A DNA stretch of 23,730 bases from Peptoniphilus sp. (GCA_029983555.1 JASBZH010000019.1:1-23730), one strand, 5' to 3'; shown: positions 15,135-22,942, numbered from the stretch's first letter. Program-made: numbers and translations. The notes: a model not told the origin generated them from the sequence alone.

Positions 15135-15269
15135 AAGAGGCCTTAAGGCTTCTTGAAATTTTTAACAAAGCTAAAGAAATATTGTCTCATTACAGAAATT
15201 GGATGATATTTCTTCAAAGCTTTGTGATTTTCTAAGTAATCTATAGAGGCCTTAAAAGGCTTCTTTTTT
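15135..15269 (+). ncRNA. Structured intergenic segment: nested hairpins flanked by two related stems
   Basis: Directly after the jag stop is a hairpin AAGAGGCC-TTAA-GGCTTCTT (15135-15154). A near copy, AGAGGCC-TTAAAA-GGCTTCT, lies at 15245-15264 and is followed by a T run. Between them is a long imperfect inverted repeat: 15165-15182 (starting ACAAAGCT) pairs with 15206-15225 (ending GCTTTGT). The whole could be the 3' end of the jag transcript, a small RNA released from it, or a remnant of a small mobile element. No known RNA family is recognised. Confidence 0.35.
15245..15269 (+). terminator. Rho-independent terminator of the rpmH-jag operon
   Basis: A stem of seven to eight base pairs with a short A-rich loop, followed by six T residues (15264-15269). 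It lies just before the mnmE promoter region and has the clearest terminator form in this gap. Confidence 0.8.
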
Positions 15270-15271
15270 GT

Positions 15272-15299
15272 TTGACATAAATGTAGTATTATAGATAAA
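15272..15299 (+). promoter_or_regulatory. Possible mnmE operon promoter
   Basis: A perfect -35 TTGACA (15272-15277) lies immediately after the terminator. The best-spaced -10 is GATAAA (15294-15299, 16-base spacer), which is weak. Its place between the terminator and the mnmE start, with AAGGA upstream of the ATG, makes a promoter here likely even though the exact -10 is uncertain. Confidence 0.4.
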
Positions 15300-15331
15300 A
15301 GATATTTATCTAATTTTAAAGGAATGATTTT

Positions 15332-16711
15332 ATGGAAAACTTAAACGACACTATCGCTGCCATTTCGACGGCAGTAGGCGAGGCAGGAATCGCCATTGTA
15401 AGAGTTAGTGGCGAGGATAGTATTGATATTATAGATAAGATTTTTGTTGCAAAAAACAAAAAGAAGATGAGAGATGCTGAAAATAGAAAGTTTATCTATG
15501 GTCATATTTATGATAAAGATAAGCCCATAGATGAAGTTTTAGCAGTAAAAATGCTAGGTCCTCATTCATATACAGCTGAGGATATAGTTGAGATCCACTG
15601 TCACGGCGGCGTTGTCGCAGTTAAGAGAATTTTAAATTTGATTTTAGAAAATGGAGCAAGACTTGCCAAGAGAGGAGAATTCACCAAGAGAGGATTTTTA
15701 AACGGAAGAATTGACCTCACTCAAGCCGAGGCCATAATCGACATGATAAAGTCAAAGACAGATGTTTCTTTCGATATTGGTTTAAACCAATTAAGTGGTT
15801 CTCTAAGTGAAGTTTTTAACTCCATGCAAGATGAACTCATTTCTATGCAAGCTCTTATTGTTGCAAATATTGACTTTCCAGATGATGAGATTGAAGATGC
15901 AACTTATGAAGAGCTAGACAATAGATATCAAAAAATTATTGGAAAAATAGATAATCTACTCGATAATTCTAAAAATTCAAGGCTTCTAAGAGATGGAATT
16001 AATACAGTTATTCTTGGAAAGCCAAATGTCGGCAAGTCATCTCTTTTAAATGGACTTTTGAGATACGACAGGGCAATTGTTACAGATATTGCGGGAACTA
16101 CAAGGGACATTATAGAAGATTACATTAATCTTGATGGAGTTCTTTTAAAAATTACAGATACTGCAGGAATACGCGAAACTGAAGACAAGGTCGAAAAGAT
16201 TGGAGTCTCAATTGCAAAGGATAAAATTAAGGATGCAGATCTTATAATTGCTATATTCGACTTGTCGCGCGAGTTTGATGATGATGACAGAGAGATTTTA
16301 AATTTAATTAAAGATAAAAAACACATAACTATTTTAAATAAAGACGATTTACCTCAAGAAATAAGTGATAAAGATATTGAAAAGAATTTTGGCAAAAACT
16401 TTTTAAAGCTCTCTGTAATAGAAAATAAGTCTATACTAGAGATAGAAAATTTGATTAAGGATATGTTTTTTGATGGTGAAATAAAGATTTCTCAAGATGC
16501 AGTTTTATCTAATATAAGGCATATCAATGCTTTAAAGGAAGCTAAAAAGGATTTAGAGGCTGTTAAGAGAGGGATCGACGAGAAGGTATTTTTGGATCTA
16601 GTTGCAGTTGATCTTGAAAATGTGATTAATCATATATCAGAAATTACGGGTGCCATAACTACTGAGGATATTTTGGACCGAGTATTTTCTGAATTTTGTA
16701 TTGGAAAGTAG
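15332..16711 (+). CDS. mnmE: tRNA modification GTPase MnmE
   Basis: The GTPase partner of MnmG, placing the (carboxymethyl)aminomethyl group on U34 of certain tRNAs. It has 459 residues. The N-terminal tetrahydrofolate-binding domain (1-118) includes GPHSYTAEDIVEIHCHGG. A helical domain surrounds an inserted G domain with G1 GKPNVGKS (229-236), G2 TTRD (256-259), G3 DTAG (276-279) and G4 NKDD (336-339). The terminal CIGK (456-459) holds the conserved catalytic-type cysteine. It is followed after six bases by mnmG, its complex partner. Confidence 0.97.
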   Translation: MENLNDTIAAISTAVGEAGIAIVRVSGEDSIDIIDKIFVAKNKKKMRDAENRKFIYGHIYDKDKPIDEVLAVKMLGPHSYTAEDIVEIHCHGGVVAVKRILNLILENGARLAKRGEFTKRGFLNGRIDLTQAEAIIDMIKSKTDVSFDIGLNQLSGSLSEVFNSMQDELISMQALIVANIDFPDDEIEDATYEELDNRYQKIIGKIDNLLDNSKNSRLLRDGINTVILGKPNVGKSSLLNGLLRYDRAIVTDIAGTTRDIIEDYINLDGVLLKITDTAGIRETEDKVEKIGVSIAKDKIKDADLIIAIFDLSREFDDDDREILNLIKDKKHITILNKDDLPQEISDKDIEKNFGKNFLKLSVIENKSILEIENLIKDMFFDGEIKISQDAVLSNIRHINALKEAKKDLEAVKRGIDEKVFLDLVAVDLENVINHISEITGAITTEDILDRVFSEFCIGK

Positions 16712-16717
16712 GTATAA

Positions 16718-18625
16718 ATGGCAGAAATCAAATATTTTGAAGCGGGAGATTTTGACACTGTAGTTATTGGTGCAGGACATGCAGGAAGCGAAGCTGCTCT
16801 TGCAGCTGCAAGACTAGGTGCAAAGACTCTATTATTAGTTACAAATCTCAATGCAATCGCACAAATGCCGTGCAATCCAAATATTGGAGGAACTGGAAAG
16901 GGCCACTTGGTTCGCGAAATTGACGCACTGGGTGGAGAGATGGCGAAGGTAATTGATGAGACTTTTATTCAGTCTAGAATGTTAAATACTTCTAAGGGTC
17001 CAGCTGTTCACTCACTTAGAGTTCAAGCTGACAAGAGAAGATATCATGAAGTGATGAAGAGAGTCTTGGAAAATGAAGAGAATTTGTATCTAGTAGAAGA
17101 CGAGGCAGTAAGGATTTTACGAGATGGCAACAAGATAACTGGAGTTTTAACTAGAGATGGTGCAAAATATAACACTAAGACTGTAGTTCTTTGCACTGGA
17201 ACTTATCTTAGATCTAGAATATTTATGGGCGAAGTCAACTTTTCTTCAGGACCTAGTGGATTTGGACCTGCAAATCACCTTTCTAAATCTCTTGAGGAAG
17301 ATTTTGGATTAGAGCTTTTGAGACTTAAAACTGGAACTCCTGCTAGGGTTCTTAGAAAATCAATTGATTTTTCTACTATGAAACCTCAATATGGAGATGA
17401 AAAAGTTGTTCCTTTTTCTTTTTCAAATATTGCAAAGGATATGAATAAAGACCAAGAGCTATGCTATTTAACTTATACAACTAAAGAGTGTCACGACATT
17501 ATAAGAGATAATATAGATAGATCTGCACTTTCACTTGGAGACATTGAAGGAAGAGGTCCAAGATACTGCCCTTCAATTGAAGATAAGGTTATGAGATTTA
17601 GCGACAGAGACTCTCACCAAGTTTTTATTGAACCAGAGGGACTTACTACTGATGAGATGTACATTCAGGGGGTTTCGTCATCTCTTCCAGTTGAAGTACA
17701 ACAACAGTTTTATAAAAAGATAATAGGACTTGAAAATTGTAGAATTTTAAGACCCGCTTATGCAATTGAGTACGATGCAATTGATGCGACACTTCTTACA
17801 AGATCTCTTGAACACATGGACTACAAGGGAATGTTTTTCGCTGGCCAAATCAACGGTTCAAGTGGATATGAAGAGGCCGCTAGTCAAGGAATAGTTGCTG
17901 GAATTAACGCCGCGTTAAAAGTTAAAGGAGAAGATCCATTTATATTGGATAGATCTGAGGCATACATTGGAGTATTAATCGACGACTTAGTTACAAAGGG
18001 TACTAGGGAGCCTTACAGAATGATGACATCGCGTGCTGAATATAGACTTACACTTCGCCAAGACAATGCAGACCTTAGACTCACTCAAAAGGGTCGAGAT
18101 CTTGGTCTTGTAGATGACGAAAGGTACGAGGGTTTTATTTATAGAAAAGAAGGAATTGAGAGAGAAATTGAGAGGATAAAAAAAGTAAAGGTAACTCCAA
18201 CTGCTGAAAATAACGAGATACTTAAAAAAATCGGCTCAACTGACCTTACTAACACTTCCTCAGTCTATGAACTCATAAAAAGACCCGAACTTGACTACAA
18301 AAAACTCGCAGTGTTTGATCCAGAAAGGCCAGAAGTACGCGACGATATAATTAGAAATGTCGAGATAGAAATTAAGTACGAAGGATATATCAAAAAGCAG
18401 GAAATTCAAATTAGACAGTTTAAAAAACTTGAAAATAAGATTTTGGATAAAGATATTGAGTACAATGAGATTGAAGGTTTAAGAAACGAGGCTAAAGAGA
18501 AATTATCAGATATAAGACCAGAGTCCATTGGACAGGCCTCTAGAATTACTGGAGTTTCACCTGCGGATATAAATGTCCTTTTAATTTACTTGGAACACAA
18601 GAGGAGACAAAATGAAGCTAGCTGA
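16718..18625 (+). CDS. mnmG: tRNA uridine-5-carboxymethylaminomethyl modification enzyme MnmG (GidA)
   Basis: The FAD-dependent partner of MnmE, 635 residues. The dinucleotide-binding loop GAGHAG is at 18-23, near the start, after a short extension. MPCNPNIGGTGKGHLVREIDALGG holds a conserved catalytic cysteine (C52). GTYLRSRIFMG and AGQINGSSGYEEAASQG are the two GidA signature regions. The C-terminal helical domain (about 550-635) binds MnmE and tRNA. An AGGT site precedes the ATG. The 3' end overlaps rsmG by 14 bases. Confidence 0.97.
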   Translation: MAEIKYFEAGDFDTVVIGAGHAGSEAALAAARLGAKTLLLVTNLNAIAQMPCNPNIGGTGKGHLVREIDALGGEMAKVIDETFIQSRMLNTSKGPAVHSLRVQADKRRYHEVMKRVLENEENLYLVEDEAVRILRDGNKITGVLTRDGAKYNTKTVVLCTGTYLRSRIFMGEVNFSSGPSGFGPANHLSKSLEEDFGLELLRLKTGTPARVLRKSIDFSTMKPQYGDEKVVPFSFSNIAKDMNKDQELCYLTYTTKECHDIIRDNIDRSALSLGDIEGRGPRYCPSIEDKVMRFSDRDSHQVFIEPEGLTTDEMYIQGVSSSLPVEVQQQFYKKIIGLENCRILRPAYAIEYDAIDATLLTRSLEHMDYKGMFFAGQINGSSGYEEAASQGIVAGINAALKVKGEDPFILDRSEAYIGVLIDDLVTKGTREPYRMMTSRAEYRLTLRQDNADLRLTQKGRDLGLVDDERYEGFIYRKEGIEREIERIKKVKVTPTAENNEILKKIGSTDLTNTSSVYELIKRPELDYKKLAVFDPERPEVRDDIIRNVEIEIKYEGYIKKQEIQIRQFKKLENKILDKDIEYNEIEGLRNEAKEKLSDIRPESIGQASRITGVSPADINVLLIYLEHKRRQNEAS

Positions 18626-19307
18626 TTATTTTAACCAGTACAATTTGAGCACAGAAAATATAGAAGAATTTGAAGAGTTTAAGAAATTTTTGTTGGAGTA
18701 CAATGAACATACAAATTTAACTCGAATAACTGATGACGACGACTTCAATGTAAAGCACTTTTTGGACAGCCTATCAATTTTTAGAACTAAGCTAATTGAT
18801 CACGAAAAAAAAATAATTGACATAGGCACGGGAGCTGGATTTCCTGGAATTCCTCTAAAATTATACGACAAGACTCTCGATATCACACTTTTAGATTCAT
18901 TAAAAAAGAGAATAGATTTTTTAAATTTAGTTATAGAAAAATTTAATTTAAAAAATATTGAGGCTATTCACGCGAGGGCAGAAGAGATTGCCAGAGATCC
19001 AATTTATAGAGAGCAATATGATATAGCAATATCTAGGGCTGTGGCAAATCTTTCGACTCTAAGTGAATATGCACTTGGATTTGTAAAAGTTGGGGGTTAT
19101 TTTATTTCCCAGAAGGGACCTGAATACAAAGAAGAGTTAAAAGAGGCAGAAAACGCGATAAAGACAATGGGCGCAGTTGTAGAAGAAGTTATAGAAGTTC
19201 CACTGCCAAACGACATTGAACATTACTTGGTCGTTCTAAAGAAGATTAAATCGACAAATAAAAAATATCCAAGGGGCGGAGGAAAACCTCGCAAAAAGCC
19301 ACTTTAA
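18612..19307 (+). CDS. rsmG: 16S rRNA (guanine-N7)-methyltransferase RsmG (GidB)
   Basis: An SAM-dependent enzyme that methylates N7 of the conserved G527 (E. coli numbering) in the 530 loop of 16S rRNA. It has 231 residues. N-terminal EYNEHTNLTRI and HFLDSLS are family signatures. The SAM loop is IDIGTGAGFPG at about 69-79. A basic C-terminal tail (KYPRGGGKPRKKPL) is typical. The ATG lies inside mnmG, with AGGAG just upstream, so the two are translationally coupled. The stop is followed directly by the first palindromes of the gap before parA. Confidence 0.96.
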   Translation: MKLADYFNQYNLSTENIEEFEEFKKFLLEYNEHTNLTRITDDDDFNVKHFLDSLSIFRTKLIDHEKKIIDIGTGAGFPGIPLKLYDKTLDITLLDSLKKRIDFLNLVIEKFNLKNIEAIHARAEEIARDPIYREQYDIAISRAVANLSTLSEYALGFVKVGGYFISQKGPEYKEELKEAENAIKTMGAVVEEVIEVPLPNDIEHYLVVLKKIKSTNKKYPRGGGKPRKKPL

Positions 19308-19313
19308 AATAAA

Positions 19314-19329
19314 TGCTTCACATAGAATG
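19314..19329 (+). repeat. Degenerate fifth copy of the parS-like palindrome
   Basis: TGCTTCACATAGAATG keeps the left half-site and most of the core but has lost the right half. It abuts and overlaps the first full copy by two bases, so it could add a half-site for cooperative binding or be a decaying duplicate. Confidence 0.4.
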
Positions 19330-19350
19330 CTCTACGTGGAGCATTTTTTA
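19326..19350 (+). terminator. Probable terminator of mnmE-mnmG-rsmG, formed by site 1
   Basis: AATGCTC pairs with GAGCATT around an ACGT-containing loop, and the stem runs into a T tract. It lies 19 bases after the rsmG stop. The same bases form the first parS-like palindrome, so the site may serve two roles. Confidence 0.65.
19328..19343. repeat. parS-like palindrome, site 1
   Basis: TGCTCTACGTGGAGCA, palindromic except for one central T/G pair. Extended with AA/TT it forms an eight-pair stem with an ACGT loop followed by six T residues (19344-19349), so it also looks like the terminator of mnmE-mnmG-rsmG. Confidence 0.7.
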
Positions 19351-19489
19351 TAAAGCTTTTATTTGGATAAGATTAGTTTTAAATTTATTAAAAGAAATTA
19401 TGTTATCTAAATAATTTATATAATATAAACAGAATAAATTATACAATATAAATTAAAATTTTTTGTGTGCATTTAAATTCTAACAACTA

Positions 19490-19505
19490 TGCTCTACGTA
19501 GAGCA
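19490..19505. repeat. parS-like palindrome, site 2 (perfect)
   Basis: TGCTCTACGTAGAGCA, a perfect palindrome that extends two more bases each side (TA/TA). No T tract follows, so it is not a terminator. This argues that the palindrome itself is the selected feature. Confidence 0.75.
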
Positions 19506-19705
19506 TATAAATCAAAAAATTTATTAGTTTGTTATATAAAAGATTAAAAATTATAAAGTTTACTATGTTTTATAAATTTAAAAAAGTTAGATTGAAAAAA
19601 TCAACTCAAAATTAATTTACTAAGAAATGTGACAATAAATCTAAATTCATTGTTTTAAATCTACTCATTCTAAACTAATATTTTAAAAAATAAGTTTTAA
19701 TACAA

Positions 19706-19721
19706 TGCTTTACGTAGAGCA
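19706..19721. repeat. parS-like palindrome, site 3
   Basis: TGCTTTACGTAGAGCA, one mismatch from perfect symmetry, extended by AA/TT. No terminator T tract follows. It lies about 216 bases from site 2 and 212 from site 4. Confidence 0.7.
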
Positions 19722-19917
19722 TTTGAATTTGAAAATATAGTTAAAAATTAATCTTAAAACAAAGATGAATAAGTTCATACTCACAAGAGAAAAAAATTAC
19801 AAACTAACTTCTTTTAAGAATTTTGATTTTTAGAGAGTTTCCTTACAAGTAAATTTCATACAATTCCCAAAAAAATTAGATTTATTTGGAAATTGTTATT
19901 TTTAAAACACTAAAAAA

Positions 19918-19933
19918 TGCTCCACGTAGAGCA
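19918..19933. repeat. parS-like palindrome, site 4
   Basis: TGCTCCACGTAGAGCA, one mismatch from symmetry. It is flanked by an A run on the left and T runs on the right, so it can also act as a bidirectional terminator. It lies about 55 bases upstream of the parA -35 element. Confidence 0.7.
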
Positions 19934-19988
19934 TTTTTATTTTTTTGGGATAATTTTATTTTAAATATAAGTTGTAACGTATTTTAAA

Positions 19989-20016
19989 TTGAACTCAAAC
20001 ATGATATCATTATAAG
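19989..20016 (+). promoter_or_regulatory. Likely parA promoter
   Basis: TTGAAC (19989-19994) and TATAAG (20011-20016) with a 16-base spacer, 17 bases before the parA ATG. The spacer contains a ten-base palindrome ATGATATCAT (20001-20010) that could be an operator. A GAGGT ribosome binding site follows. Confidence 0.55.
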
Positions 20017-20033
20017 TAGAAATGAGGTAAGAA

Positions 20034-20789
20034 ATGTCCGCAGTAATTACAACTTTTAATCAAAAAGGCGGCGTAGGCAAGACTACAACAGTGGTTAATC
20101 TTTCAGCCGCTCTGGCTTTAAAGAACAAAAAAGTTCTCGTAGTGGATATGGATCCACAAGGAAATTCTACTTCGGGACTTGGATTATATGAATTTGACAA
20201 CAATATATACGACTTTTTAATTGAAAAAAATAGAGACTCAATATACAAGACTAAGACTGAAAACTTGGACATTATACCGGCAAGTGGAGAATTTGCAGGG
20301 GTTGAGATTGAGCTTGCAAAAGAGGGAGAATGGCAATTTAATTTGAAAGAAATGATAGATCAAGTTAAAGATGATTATGACTATGTAATAATTGACTCTC
20401 CTCCTTCTTTAGGAATTTTATCAATGATGAGTTTGGTAGCAAGCGATAAAATTTTAATACCAGTGCAATGTGAGTATTATGCTTTGGAGGGAGTTTCTCA
20501 ACTTATGGATACAATTGCCCTAGTTAGAGAAAACTTCAACAAAGACTTGGGGATACTCGGCGTTGTGATGTGCATGTTTGACGGAAGGACAAACCTTTCT
20601 CTACAAGTAGTAGACGAGGTCAAAGGATTTTTTAAGGATAAGGTCTTTAGATCAGTCATTCCAAGAAATGTTAGACTTGCAGAAGCTCCAAGTTTTGGAA
20701 TGAATATATTTGAGTACGATAAAAATTCTAAAGGTGCGAAAGCCTATCTTAGTTTGGCAAAAGAAGTAATGGGTGAAATAAATGACTAA
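20034..20789 (+). CDS. parA: Chromosome partitioning ATPase ParA (Soj)
   Basis: A 251-residue deviant Walker ATPase that, with ParB, drives origin segregation and in Firmicutes also influences DnaA. The deviant Walker A KGGVGKTT is at 11-18, with the first lysine characteristic of ParA/MinD. VVDMDPQGNSTSGLG is the Walker A' region and YVIIDSPPSLG the Walker B. The very short N terminus before the P-loop shows the chromosomal Soj type without a DNA-binding helix-turn-helix extension. GAGGT lies just before the ATG. It overlaps parB by eight bases. Confidence 0.97.
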   Translation: MSAVITTFNQKGGVGKTTTVVNLSAALALKNKKVLVVDMDPQGNSTSGLGLYEFDNNIYDFLIEKNRDSIYKTKTENLDIIPASGEFAGVEIELAKEGEWQFNLKEMIDQVKDDYDYVIIDSPPSLGILSMMSLVASDKILIPVQCEYYALEGVSQLMDTIALVRENFNKDLGILGVVMCMFDGRTNLSLQVVDEVKGFFKDKVFRSVIPRNVRLAEAPSFGMNIFEYDKNSKGAKAYLSLAKEVMGEIND

Positions 20790-21621
20790 AAGGAAAGGTC
20801 TTGGCAGAGGTATAGGAAACTTTTTGGCCTCCAGTGAGCAAATACGAGAAGTTATTGAAGATGAAAATAGCAAACTCAGGGATGTTGAAATTGAAAAAAT
20901 TATTCCAAACCCCGATCAACCTCGTAAGAAATTCGAAGAAAAAGAGATACAAGAGCTTTCTAAATCAATCGAGAAATATGGCATAATTCAGCCACTTCTT
21001 TTAAGAGAAGATGAAGATAAATATGTGATAATTGCAGGCGAAAGGCGATTTAGAGCTGCCAAAATGGCTGGGCTTAAAACTGTTCCTGCTATTATAAAAA
21101 ATATTTCTGAGGATGTATCTGATAGAATTTCTATAATTGAAAACATTCAAAGGCGAGATTTAAATCCTGTAGAAGAGGCAATGAGCTACAGGCATATTTT
21201 GGATGCGCAAAATATGACGCAAAAAGAGTTGGCAGATGAAATAGGCAAAAGTAGACAGTATGTGGGAAATACTATTAGGCTTTTAAACCTAGATCCTAGA
21301 GTTTTAAAACTTCTAGAAAATGGCGATATAAGCACATCTCATGGCAAAAATCTTCTGTCTATCAAAGACAAGGATGAGCAGTATAAAAAGGCTCTTAAAA
21401 TTGTAAAAGAGACTTTGCCAGTTAATGAAAATAAGAAAAAAACCAAAACTTATGACAAGAAATTAGATTTATTTAAAGAAAAAGTAAGAGATGATTTAAC
21501 TTCAAAATTAGGCACAAAAGTAATGTTTAAAGAGAGAGGAAAAAAAGGAAAGATTGAAATTGAATATTATAGCGAAGAAGATCTTTCTAGGATTGTAGAT
21601 ATTATATTGGAAGGGAATTAA
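20782..21621 (+). CDS. parB: Chromosome partitioning protein ParB (Spo0J), with altered specificity residues
   Basis: A 279-residue CTP-dependent DNA clamp that loads at parS and spreads. The N-terminal RKGLGRGIG binds and stimulates ParA. The CTP-binding motifs are GERRFRAA (86-93) and ENIQRRDLNPVEEA (120-133). The helix-turn-helix (about 146-165) reads QKELADEIGKSRQYVGNTIRLL across the recognition helix. A linker and a C-terminal dimerisation domain follow. At the four positions reported to separate ParB from Noc specificity (R173, T179, A184, G201 in Caulobacter ParB), this protein has R158, T164, N169 and S186. The first two are ParB-like and the last two differ; the usual GH(A/G)R segment reads SHGK. 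The protein is ParB rather than Noc by context and residues. Confidence 0.95.
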   Translation: MTKRKGLGRGIGNFLASSEQIREVIEDENSKLRDVEIEKIIPNPDQPRKKFEEKEIQELSKSIEKYGIIQPLLLREDEDKYVIIAGERRFRAAKMAGLKTVPAIIKNISEDVSDRISIIENIQRRDLNPVEEAMSYRHILDAQNMTQKELADEIGKSRQYVGNTIRLLNLDPRVLKLLENGDISTSHGKNLLSIKDKDEQYKKALKIVKETLPVNENKKKTKTYDKKLDLFKEKVRDDLTSKLGTKVMFKERGKKGKIEIEYYSEEDLSRIVDIILEGN

Positions 21622-21626
21622 AAAGA

Positions 21627-22526
21627 ATGGAAAGATTCTACACAACTTATTTGGTTTCTGCTTTTTCGGACAGGCCCTTTATGGGAAATGCGACAGGTGT
21701 AGTGATAGATGATTGGAATTTAACCGACTTAGAGATGCAAAATATCGCCCGAGATTACAATCAATCCGTCATGGTATTTGTCAAAAAGCTCGACGTCGGC
21801 AGATACGCGACTAGATTTTTTACACCTTTTGAAGAAATAAATCTGTGCGGCCACGGCACTATAGCTACATTTTATGCACTTGCTGAAAATGAATATATAA
21901 AACCAGATGACAATGGAATAATAAAAATAATACAACACACTAAAATAGACAAAATTCCAGTGGAACTTGAATACAGAAATCGCAAAATTAAAAATGTATA
22001 TATGAATTTAAAGTTAAAAGAGTTTGAAGGTATTAAAGATTTAAATGTAGTAGATAGAGTGATAGATATATTGGGAATAAAAAAGGAAGATATTGGTCTA
22101 AAGATTGCAGAGAATGCGAAGATAGAGATGATATCTACTGGAGCAAAGGATATTCTCGCTCCTGTAAAAGACTACGACACACTTTCTAAAATCAAATTAG
22201 ATGAGAAAGAAGCTTTTAAACTGACAGAAGAGATGGACTGCATATCTATACACGCTTTTACAACGGATGATGGAATAAATGTAAGTCAAAGAACTTTTTC
22301 TCCTCGAATTAGAGTCTGCGAAGAATTGGGAAGTGGGACATCCACTGCAGCAACTATGTATTATCTATCTAAAAATAAAATAAATCGAGATGAATATATA
22401 ATTGCGACACAAGGAACAGTACTTGGCAGAACGTCAAGAGTAGTTGCACTTTTAAATGGAGAAACTGACTATGTTAGAGTTGGCGGAAGGGCATATGTAT
22501 TTATGAATGGAGTTTTGAAAATATAA
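21627..22526 (+). CDS. PhzF-family isomerase-like protein lacking the catalytic glutamate
   Basis: A 299-residue protein of the PhzF/diaminopimelate-epimerase fold, with two similar halves. PFMGNATGVVIDD (17-29) and RFFTPFEEINLCGHGT (63-78) correspond to the family F-x-GNP and R-F-F-T-P...CGHAT motifs. GSGTSTAAT (235-243) matches the second glycine-rich loop and GTVLGRTSRV the terminal motif. In PhzF the general acid/base glutamate lies in N-x-SET-x-F; here that segment is NQSVMVF, with V48 in its place. The aspartate of the second-half EDPxTG motif reads E233. H76 is retained. PhzF-type isomerase activity is therefore doubtful and the substrate is unknown. It starts five bases after parB in the same operon. 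Confidence 0.85.
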   Translation: MERFYTTYLVSAFSDRPFMGNATGVVIDDWNLTDLEMQNIARDYNQSVMVFVKKLDVGRYATRFFTPFEEINLCGHGTIATFYALAENEYIKPDDNGIIKIIQHTKIDKIPVELEYRNRKIKNVYMNLKLKEFEGIKDLNVVDRVIDILGIKKEDIGLKIAENAKIEMISTGAKDILAPVKDYDTLSKIKLDEKEAFKLTEEMDCISIHAFTTDDGINVSQRTFSPRIRVCEELGSGTSTAATMYYLSKNKINRDEYIIATQGTVLGRTSRVVALLNGETDYVRVGGRAYVFMNGVLKI

Positions 22527-22942
22527 TGAGTAGACGTAAAAAATCATCCAATAGGTCGAAAATAGTCATTATAGTTTTTTTTGCTATACTTCTCATATTT
22601 TCCGCAACACTTATATCCTCTAGAAATAAATTGGTTGATATAAATAGTAAAGACGTAGATTATATTGAGATTATTTCAAATAAAACTAATAATATGAAAA
22701 ACATCAAAGATAAAAAAGATGTTGAAAAGATTGTAAAAAGATTAAATAAGCTAAGAGGAAAGCAGGCAAATAAAGATACAAGTGGAGAGATTATAAGTTA
22801 TATAAATGTGTATTTCGTAAGTGGTAACAAAATCTCCTTTGTAAAGACTGGACTCACACTTAGAGTAAATGACATTTACTACAATTTAAGTGGAGGCAAT
22901 TCAAAAACTTTTGACAATATAGTTGAAGAATTTACAAAATAG
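22526..22942 (+). CDS. Small membrane-anchored protein of unknown function
   Basis: A 138-residue protein I do not recognise with confidence. A basic N terminus (MSRRKKSSNRSK) is followed by one hydrophobic helix at about 12-31, which should anchor it with the rest outside the cell. The outer part (35-138) alternates predicted strands and one helix: YIEIISNKTNNMKNIKD, DVEKIVKRLNKLRGK, then two to three beta strands. This resembles small extracytoplasmic domains such as DUF5301-type proteins in layout, but the resemblance is weak. There is no lipobox. The ATG overlaps the previous stop by one base (TAATG), and a terminator overlaps its own stop codon. Confidence 0.75.
   Translation: MSRRKKSSNRSKIVIIVFFAILLIFSATLISSRNKLVDINSKDVDYIEIISNKTNNMKNIKDKKDVEKIVKRLNKLRGKQANKDTSGEIISYINVYFVSGNKISFVKTGLTLRVNDIYYNLSGGNSKTFDNIVEEFTK

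Larger units (their letters stand above)
19308..20033. other. Long intergenic region before parAB carrying palindrome array
   Basis: There are 726 bases with no open frame of note, very AT-rich apart from the palindromes. It contains four copies of a parS-like palindrome and one degenerate copy (listed separately), two of which double as terminator-type hairpins. The parA promoter lies at the right end. Centre-to-centre spacings are about 162, 216 and 212 bases. Noncoding DNA of this length stands out in an otherwise tightly packed neighbourhood. Confidence 0.7.

Noticed and set aside
19314..19935. Palindromes as terminators only
   Set aside because: Sites 1 and 4 have T tracts, but sites 2 and 3 do not and there is no gene between them to terminate, so termination alone cannot explain four conserved copies.
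10904..20033. Canonical parS (TGTTTCACGTGAAACA)
   Set aside because: I looked for it around the origin and in parAB and did not find it by eye. A computed search of the whole genome would be needed to exclude it.
20782..21621. Noc rather than ParB
   Set aside because: R158 and T164 are ParB-like, the gene is directly paired with parA, and the palindromes keep the ACGT centre rather than the CCCGGG centre of the Noc site.
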